From: DAOMOP01 sp035444405
GTDB lineage: Bacteria > Pseudomonadota > Gammaproteobacteria > Burkholderiales > Rhodocyclaceae
Direction of reading: 5' to 3'
Length of the DNA: 9,822 nucleotides
Assembly: GCA_035444405.1 (NCBI GenBank)
Contig: DAOMOP010000157.1
Location: forward strand, 1 to 9,822
Position numbers and translations under genes: made by a program. This document shows, in pieces, positions 5,707 to 9,822 of this stretch; the stretch's first letter is position 1, and each line of letters begins with the position of its first letter. Under the pieces are notes generated by a model. That model worked only from the letters and a program-made list of their open reading frames with translations, did not search any database and was not told the DNA's origin.

Positions 5707-6390
5707 ATGAAAATCCTGATCGTCGAAGACGAACCGAAGACGGGCGACTATCTGCGCCAGGGGCTGGCCGAGGCGGGCTTCATCGTCGACCTCGCGCGCG
5801 ACGGGCTGGACGGGCTGCATCTGGCCCAGACGGGCGACTACGACCTGATCGTGCTCGATGTGATGCTGCCGGGGCTGGACGGCTGGGGCATCCTGCAGAC
5901 GATGCGGCGCGGCGGGCGCGACATGCCGGTGCTGTTCCTGACCGCGCGCGATGCGGTCGAGGACCGCGTGCGCGGGCTCGAACTCGGCGCCGACGACTAC
6001 CTCGTCAAGCCGTTCGCGTTCTCCGAGCTGCTCGCGCGCGTGCGCACGCTGCTGCGCCGCGGTGCGCGGGCGAAGGAGCCGGAGGTGTTGCGCGCGGCCG
6101 ATCTCGAGCTCGACCTGCTGCGCCGGCGCGTCACGCGGGCGGGTGTGCGCATCGACCTGACCGCCAAGGAATTCGCGCTGCTCGAGCTGCTGCTGCGCCG
6201 TCAGGGCGAGGTGCTGCCGCGCTCGCTGATCGCCTCGCAGGTGTGGGACATGAACTTCGACAGCGATACCAACGTCATCGAGGTGGCGGTGCGGCGGCTG
6301 CGTGCGAAGGTGGACGAGCCGTTCGAGCCGAAGCTGATCCGCACCGTGCGGGGCATGGGCTACGTGCTCGAAGCGATCGAGGCGGCATGA
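5707..6390 (+). CDS. cusR: CusR/CopR-type heavy-metal response regulator (OmpR family)
   Basis: This is a DNA-binding response regulator that would activate the copper genes when phosphorylated by the adjacent kinase. It has 227 residues, the usual length. The receiver domain spans about 1-115, with acidic pocket Glu8/Asp9, phosphoacceptor Asp51 in LDVMLPG, the Thr79 switch and Lys101 in LVKPF. The OmpR winged-helix domain spans about 130-224, with the VRRLRAKVD recognition region and a GMGYVLE end. The start at 5707 gives the standard MKILIVEDEP opening; the frame is open slightly upstream, but those residues do not belong to the domain. No strong ribosome site is visible. Its stop overlaps the kinase start (ATGA). 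The 27-bp box upstream suggests autoregulation. Copper/silver specificity is inferred from the divergent cus genes. Confidence 0.94.
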   Translation: MKILIVEDEPKTGDYLRQGLAEAGFIVDLARDGLDGLHLAQTGDYDLIVLDVMLPGLDGWGILQTMRRGGRDMPVLFLTARDAVEDRVRGLELGADDYLVKPFAFSELLARVRTLLRRGARAKEPEVLRAADLELDLLRRRVTRAGVRIDLTAKEFALLELLLRRQGEVLPRSLIASQVWDMNFDSDTNVIEVAVRRLRAKVDEPFEPKLIRTVRGMGYVLEAIEAA

Positions 6391-7868
6391 CGAACGCCGG
6401 GAGGGTGCCGCCGCGCGGCGACGGGGGCTGCGCTGCCGGCTTGCGGGCGCGGCGCGCGGGCCGTGCACCGCTGTCGCTGACTGCGCGCTTCGCGATCCTG
6501 TTCGCGCTGTTCGCGGCGAGCCTGTTGCTCGTGGTGGGCCTGGTGCTCGAGCGCGCCGCGGAGGTGCATTTCGACGAGCTCGATCAGCACGAGCTCGCAG
6601 CCAAGCTGGTCGTCGTCGGCAACATGCTGGCACGCACGACCTCCGACGAGGCGTTCGCGGCGTTGCCGCAGCGGCTCGAGGATGCGTTGCTCGGGCACGA
6701 GATGGTCGCGGCGCTGGTGCTCGACGAGGCGGGACGCGAGATCTTCGCCGCGCGCGCCGAGCGCTTCGAGCCGGTTCGGCACGACAGTGTTGCGCTTGCC
6801 GAGGGCGTGCGGAACTGGGAGCATGCGGACCGCCCGCATATCGGCAGTGAGGCGTCCTTTCGCATTCCGCTGCCCGAACCGATCACCGCACGAGTGCTGA
6901 TCGGGCTCGACATCTCGCACCACGCGCACTTCCTGACCCAGGTGCGCAACCGGTTGTGGGTCGGCATCTCGGTGGTCGCGCTGCTCGCCGCCGGTCTGGG
7001 CTGGGTCGCGGCGCGCAACGGGCTGGCGCCGGTGCGCCGCGTGACGGCGACGGCGAGTCGGCTGTCGGCGGAGCGGCTCGGCGAGCGGCTGTCCGAGCGT
7101 GACGCGCCGGCCGAGATGCTCGAGCTCGTCGAGGCCTTCAACGGCATGCTCGACCGGCTCGAGGAGGCCTTCCGCCGCCTCAATGATTTCTCCGCCGACA
7201 TCGCGCACGAGCTGCGCACGCCGGTCTCCAACCTGATGACCGAGACGCAGGTCGCGCTGTCGCGCGCGCGCAGCGCCGACGAATACCGCGAGACGCTGCA
7301 TTCGAACCTCGAGGAGTTCGACCGCCTCGCGCGCATGATCGGCGACATGCTGTTCCTCGCCAAGGCCGACAACGGGCTGCTGCCGCGCCCGGCCGAGACG
7401 GTCGAGCTCGAGGCCGAGGCGCATGCGCTGGCCGACTTCTACGAGGCGCTGGCCGACGAGAAGAACGTGCGGCTGGCGGTGAGCGGGGCGGCCGCCGTGA
7501 TCGGCGACCGCCTGATGCTGCGCCGTGCGCTGTCGAACCTGGTCTCGAACGCGATCCGCCATACGCCGGCCGGCGGCACCATCGACATCCGTATCGACAC
7601 GGCCGATGCGGACGTGCGCTTGTCCGTCTCGAACCCGGGTGAGGCGATCGCGCCCGAGCAGCTGCCGCGATTGTTCGAGCGCTTTCATCGCGTCGAAGCG
7701 TCGCGCACGCGCCACGGCGAAGGCTCGGGACTCGGGCTGGCGATCACGCGTTCGATCGTCGAGGCGCACGGCGGGCACGTCGAGGTCGCCTCGGCGAGCG
7801 GGCGCACGACCTTCACGGTGCATTTGCCTCGTGTCAAGGCGCCAGGAACGGATGGCGACGATTATTGA
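6387..7868 (+). CDS. cusS: CusS/CopS-type heavy-metal sensor histidine kinase
   Basis: This inner-membrane kinase would sense periplasmic Cu/Ag and phosphorylate the regulator. It has 493 residues: a basic cytoplasmic N-tail (1-30), TM1 at about 34-55, a periplasmic sensor at about 56-189, TM2 at about 190-209, HAMP at about 210-262, and HisKA with phosphoacceptor His274 in DIAHELRTP. The ATPase domain follows, with N-box Asn388, the NPGEAI G1-like motif (416-421) typical of this subfamily, and G2 GEGSGLGLAI (444-453). An HF pair at 61-62 just after TM1 sits where E. coli CusS has His42-Phe43, which were reported to bind Ag at the dimer interface. The ATGA overlap with the regulator supports this start, but a GTG at 6405 would remove six residues of an unusual N-tail. 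Confidence 0.94.
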   Translation: MTNAGRVPPRGDGGCAAGLRARRAGRAPLSLTARFAILFALFAASLLLVVGLVLERAAEVHFDELDQHELAAKLVVVGNMLARTTSDEAFAALPQRLEDALLGHEMVAALVLDEAGREIFAARAERFEPVRHDSVALAEGVRNWEHADRPHIGSEASFRIPLPEPITARVLIGLDISHHAHFLTQVRNRLWVGISVVALLAAGLGWVAARNGLAPVRRVTATASRLSAERLGERLSERDAPAEMLELVEAFNGMLDRLEEAFRRLNDFSADIAHELRTPVSNLMTETQVALSRARSADEYRETLHSNLEEFDRLARMIGDMLFLAKADNGLLPRPAETVELEAEAHALADFYEALADEKNVRLAVSGAAAVIGDRLMLRRALSNLVSNAIRHTPAGGTIDIRIDTADADVRLSVSNPGEAIAPEQLPRLFERFHRVEASRTRHGEGSGLGLAITRSIVEAHGGHVEVASASGRTTFTVHLPRVKAPGTDGDDY

Positions 7869-7955
7869 TCAGTGGTTGGCGCGCTGGGCGCGAGTTCGCC
7901 CGATGCGCTCGCATCGCGCCGTCAGCCACCCTTACTGCAGCAACACGGAGTACAC

Positions 7956-8465
7956 ATGACAGCAACCCAGACCTCTTCGCGCGGCCGCCGCCGCATCGCA
8001 ATCGCCCTGGCCGTCGCCGCAGGGTTCGGCCTCGCCAGCGTCTTCGGCTTCGTCGCCGGTCCGACCGGCGGCGCCGGCATCGCGCACGCCGCCGATGACG
8101 AGGTGGTGATGTACAAGGATCCGAACTGCGGCTGCTGCGGCAAGTGGGCCGAGCACATGCGCGACAGCGGCTTCACCGTCAAGGAGATCAGTACCGGCGA
8201 GATGGCGCTGGTCAAGAGCGAGGCCGGCGTGCCGCGCGCGCTTGGCTCCTGCCATACCGCGAAAGTGGGCGGCTACGTCGTCGAAGGCCATGTGCCGGCC
8301 GCCGACGTCAAGCGCCTGCTCGCCGACAAGCCGGCGGTGGTCGGCATCTCGGCGCCGGGCATGCCGCAGGGCTCGCCCGGCATGGAGGGGCCCTATGAGC
8401 CGGATCGCTACGACGTCGTCAGCTTCGATGCCGGCGGCAAGGTCGAAGTGTTCGCCAGCCACTGA
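7956..8465 (+). CDS. DUF411 (CopG-like) periplasmic copper-binding protein
   Basis: This is a member of the DUF411 family, found in copper-resistance loci. Its characterised relative CopG carries a Cys-bridged multicopper cluster and may handle copper redox. It has 169 residues. The N-terminus has a GRRRIA stretch before a hydrophobic segment (14-34), which could be Tat-dependent, and a signal peptidase site at AHA (43-45). The mature domain has the family motif Cys58-Gly-Cys60-Cys61, a second ligand pair Cys99-His100 (SCH), and a conserved C-terminal region with GMPQGSPGME (135-144) and YDVVSFD. A GGAG seven bases before the ATG fixes the start. The 87-bp gap after the kinase holds only a short palindrome, and no separate cop box is visible, so read-through from cusRS is plausible. 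The cytochrome follows 5 bp later. Confidence 0.92.
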   Translation: MTATQTSSRGRRRIAIALAVAAGFGLASVFGFVAGPTGGAGIAHAADDEVVMYKDPNCGCCGKWAEHMRDSGFTVKEISTGEMALVKSEAGVPRALGSCHTAKVGGYVVEGHVPAADVKRLLADKPAVVGISAPGMPQGSPGMEGPYEPDRYDVVSFDAGGKVEVFASH

Positions 8466-8470
8466 GGCCG

Positions 8471-8956
8471 GTGACCGTCTCCACGCGCACGGTATCCGTC
8501 GTCTGCACTTTTCGCGCCGCGCTCGTCACCTTGATCGCGGTCGGCATGCTCGCCGCCTGCGGGCCGGCGGCGGTCGATGATGGCATCGACCCGACCGACG
8601 CCCAGCAGGTCGCGCGCGGCGAGGCGATCTATCGCCAGCGCTGCGCCGCGTGCCACGGCGCGCAGCTCGAGGGACAGCCGGACTGGCGCCGGCGCCTGCC
8701 CAACGGTCGGCTGCCCGCGCCGCCGCACGACGAGAGCGGACACACCTGGCACCATCCGAACGACGACCTCGTCGCCATGACGCGCGACGGCATGGTGCCG
8801 CCGCTCGCACCGCCCGGCTATGAAAGCGACATGCCGGCTTTCGGCGGCGTGGTCGACGACGCCGACATCCGTGCGGTGATCGCCTACATCCAGAGCACCT
8901 GGTCCGACGAGGTGATGGCCGTGCGCCGCCGCATGCTCGAACAGGCCGCGCGCTGA
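8471..8956 (+). CDS. Lipoprotein c-type cytochrome (single heme) paired with the DUF411 gene
   Basis: This is a membrane-anchored electron-transfer protein of 161 residues. The N-terminal hydrophobic segment ends in a lipobox, LAAC, with Cys30 as the likely lipid-modified residue. A class I cytochrome c domain spans about 45-145, with the heme site Cys58-Ala-Ala-Cys61-His62 and a probable axial Met121 in SDMPAF. Between them lies a His-rich loop (HDESGHTWHH, 86-95). The closing helix DADIRAVIAYIQSTW is standard for the family. The start is GTG, five bases after the DUF411 stop, with GAGG just upstream, so the two genes form a unit. The partner is unknown; a redox role with the copper protein is inferred from the context. 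The export anchor puts it on the periplasmic side, lipid-tethered to a membrane. Confidence 0.9.
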   Translation: MTVSTRTVSVVCTFRAALVTLIAVGMLAACGPAAVDDGIDPTDAQQVARGEAIYRQRCAACHGAQLEGQPDWRRRLPNGRLPAPPHDESGHTWHHPNDDLVAMTRDGMVPPLAPPGYESDMPAFGGVVDDADIRAVIAYIQSTWSDEVMAVRRRMLEQAAR

Positions 8957-8993
8957 GCGCGGCGGCGCGGTCCCGCCCCGGACCATCGCGCAT

Positions 8994-9007
8994 GCCCCGC
9001 GCGGGGC
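8994..9007. repeat. Perfect GC palindrome after the cytochrome gene
   Basis: GCCCCGCGCGGGGC is a perfect 14-bp palindrome 37 bp after the cytochrome stop. It lacks a T-tract, so it is not a standard intrinsic terminator, though a small hairpin could form in RNA. It marks the boundary between the copper genes and the azl genes. Confidence 0.5.
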
Positions 9008-9011
9008 GGCA

Positions 9012-9022
9012 GCTGGTATGCT
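9012..9022 (+). promoter_or_regulatory. Candidate extended -10 promoter of azlC
   Basis: CTGGTATGCT contains TG-N-TATGCT, an extended -10 (TATGCT at 9017-9022). It would start transcription about 25 bases before the azlC ATG. No convincing -35 is visible. The short leader and the lack of a Shine-Dalgarno sequence are consistent with a promoter this close. Confidence 0.35.
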
Positions 9023-9053
9023 CGCGCATTTGGTTCCAATCTCAACTGTTTAG

Positions 9054-9755
9054 ATGAACGAATCTTTCGTGCGCGGCGCGCGGGAAGGCTTTCGCCTGTT
9101 CCTGCCGCTGTCGGTCGGGCTGATCCCGTGGGCGATCGTGACCGGGGTGGCGATGCGCTCGTCGGGGCTGTCGGTGCTCGAGGCGGTCGGCATGAACGTG
9201 ATCGTGTTCGCGGGCACCGCGCAGCTCGGCAGCCTGCCGCTGCTGATCGCCGGCGCGCCGCTGTGGCTGGTCGCGCTGACCACGCTCGCGCTGAACCTGC
9301 GCTTCATGATCTTCAGCGCCGCGATCGCGCCGGCCTTTCGCACCTTTCCGCTGCATCGCCGCCTGCTTTCGGGCTACCTGCTGGTCGACGGCGTGTTCGC
9401 GGTGTGCGCCGATCGCATGCTCGCCTGCGACGATCCGCACTGGCGCTGGGGCTGTTATCTGGCGCCGTCGCTGTGGTGCTGGGGGCTGTGGCAGCTGTTC
9501 GGCTTCGTCGGCGTGGTCGGCGCCGGGTCGATGCCGGCGGGCTGGTCGCTGGAATTCATGGCGACCATCGCGCTGCTCGTGATGCTGGTGCCGATGGCCG
9601 CGTCGCGGCCGATGTTCGTCGCGGCGCTGGTCGGCGGGCTCGGCGCGGTGGCCATGCGCGGACTGCCCTTGAAGCTCGGCCTCATCGCCGGCATCGTCGC
9701 CGGCATCCTCGCCGGCGTCGTCGCCGAGCGCCGCCTCGCGCGGGAGCGGCCGTGA
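9054..9755 (+). CDS. azlC: AzlC-family branched-chain amino acid exporter, large subunit
   Basis: This is the large inner-membrane subunit of an AzlC/AzlD (YgaZ/YgaH) exporter; characterised members export branched-chain amino acids, and E. coli YgaZH exports valine. It has 233 residues, the family's usual size. Hydrophobic segments lie at about 14-34, 44-66, 70-95, 134-160, 163-190 and 195-228. Conserved features include the opening GAREGFRLFLPLSVG, FAGTAQL and the NLRFMIFSAAIAP stretch after the third segment. The ATG at 9054 follows TTTAG, and no Shine-Dalgarno site is visible. The stop overlaps the azlD GTG (GTGA). It has no evident link to copper and probably begins an unrelated neighbouring operon. 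The last segment is encoded by four imperfect 12-bp repeats (9681-9728). Confidence 0.92.
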   Translation: MNESFVRGAREGFRLFLPLSVGLIPWAIVTGVAMRSSGLSVLEAVGMNVIVFAGTAQLGSLPLLIAGAPLWLVALTTLALNLRFMIFSAAIAPAFRTFPLHRRLLSGYLLVDGVFAVCADRMLACDDPHWRWGCYLAPSLWCWGLWQLFGFVGVVGAGSMPAGWSLEFMATIALLVMLVPMAASRPMFVAALVGGLGAVAMRGLPLKLGLIAGIVAGILAGVVAERRLARERP

Positions 9756-9822
9756 CCGAAGGGGTGTGGCTGTGGGCCACGTTCGTCGCGATGGCGCTGA
9801 TCACGGTGGCCTTGCGCGGCGG
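9752..9822 (+). CDS. azlD: AzlD-family small subunit, first 23 codons (cut by window end)
   Basis: A GTG start overlaps the azlC stop in a GTGA arrangement, and the frame stays open to the window edge, reading MTEGVWLWATFVAMALITVA. A hydrophobic first helix from about residue 5 fits the small partner subunit, which always follows azlC in this family. The assignment rests mainly on position and hydrophobicity because only about a fifth of the protein is present. Confidence 0.8.
   Translation, partial: MTEGVWLWATFVAMALITVALRG

Noticed and set aside
4870..6633. Minus-strand open frame of 587 codons
   Set aside because: It spans the Met-rich gene, the divergent promoter region and the regulator in a wrong frame; its composition is non-globular.
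6360..7823. Minus-strand open frame of 487 codons
   Set aside because: It is the antisense shadow of the sensor kinase; the plus strand carries all kinase motifs in order.
7901..7916. Palindrome CGATGCG-CT-CGCATCG between the kinase and DUF411 genes, considered as terminator or operator
   Set aside because: The loop is only two bases, there is no T-tract, and it does not resemble the cop boxes; significance is unclear in GC-rich DNA.

Overview
The window is very GC-rich and densely coded, with long non-coding open frames opposite every gene. The heavy-metal resistance genes and a GC-rich extragenic repeat of nested inverted repeats fit a betaproteobacterium (Rhodocyclales or Burkholderiales). 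That placement is an inference from base composition and style, not a database match. A 59-base run of N (2910-2968) marks an assembly gap.

Left half, minus strand (5513 down to 1): a copper/silver detoxification module of the Cus type. In transcription order it holds a methionine-rich exported protein, a small periplasmic chaperone (CusF), the outer-membrane channel (CusC), the periplasmic adaptor (CusB) with a second CusF-like domain fused at its C-terminus, and the first 451 residues of the inner-membrane RND pump (CusA), which runs off the window edge. cusC and cusB overlap by 4 bases (GTGA). A strong intrinsic terminator hairpin with seven Ts sits between cusF and cusC, and a 153-bp extragenic inverted-repeat element sits between cusB and cusA.

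Middle, plus strand (5707-7868): a CusRS/CopRS-type two-component system, divergent from the efflux genes, with an ATGA overlap between regulator and kinase. Two copies of a 27-bp operator-like sequence are present, one before cusF and one in the divergent region between the methionine-rich gene and the regulator. This suggests that one regulator controls all of these units.

Right half, plus strand: a DUF411 (CopG-like) periplasmic copper protein and, 5 bp later, a lipoprotein c-type cytochrome. They follow the kinase in the same direction and may extend the copper response with a redox step. After a GC palindrome and a candidate promoter, an unrelated azlC-azlD branched-chain amino acid exporter pair begins; azlD is cut by the window end.

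Together the genes suggest this model: copper or silver is sensed by the kinase, the regulator binds the shared boxes, CusF and the Met-rich protein bind periplasmic Cu(I)/Ag(I), CusF hands metal to CusCBA for export, and the DUF411/cytochrome pair handles copper redox. The least described parts are the Met-rich protein, the cusF-cusC terminator, the two CusF domains with different metal ligands, and the three-half-site operator.
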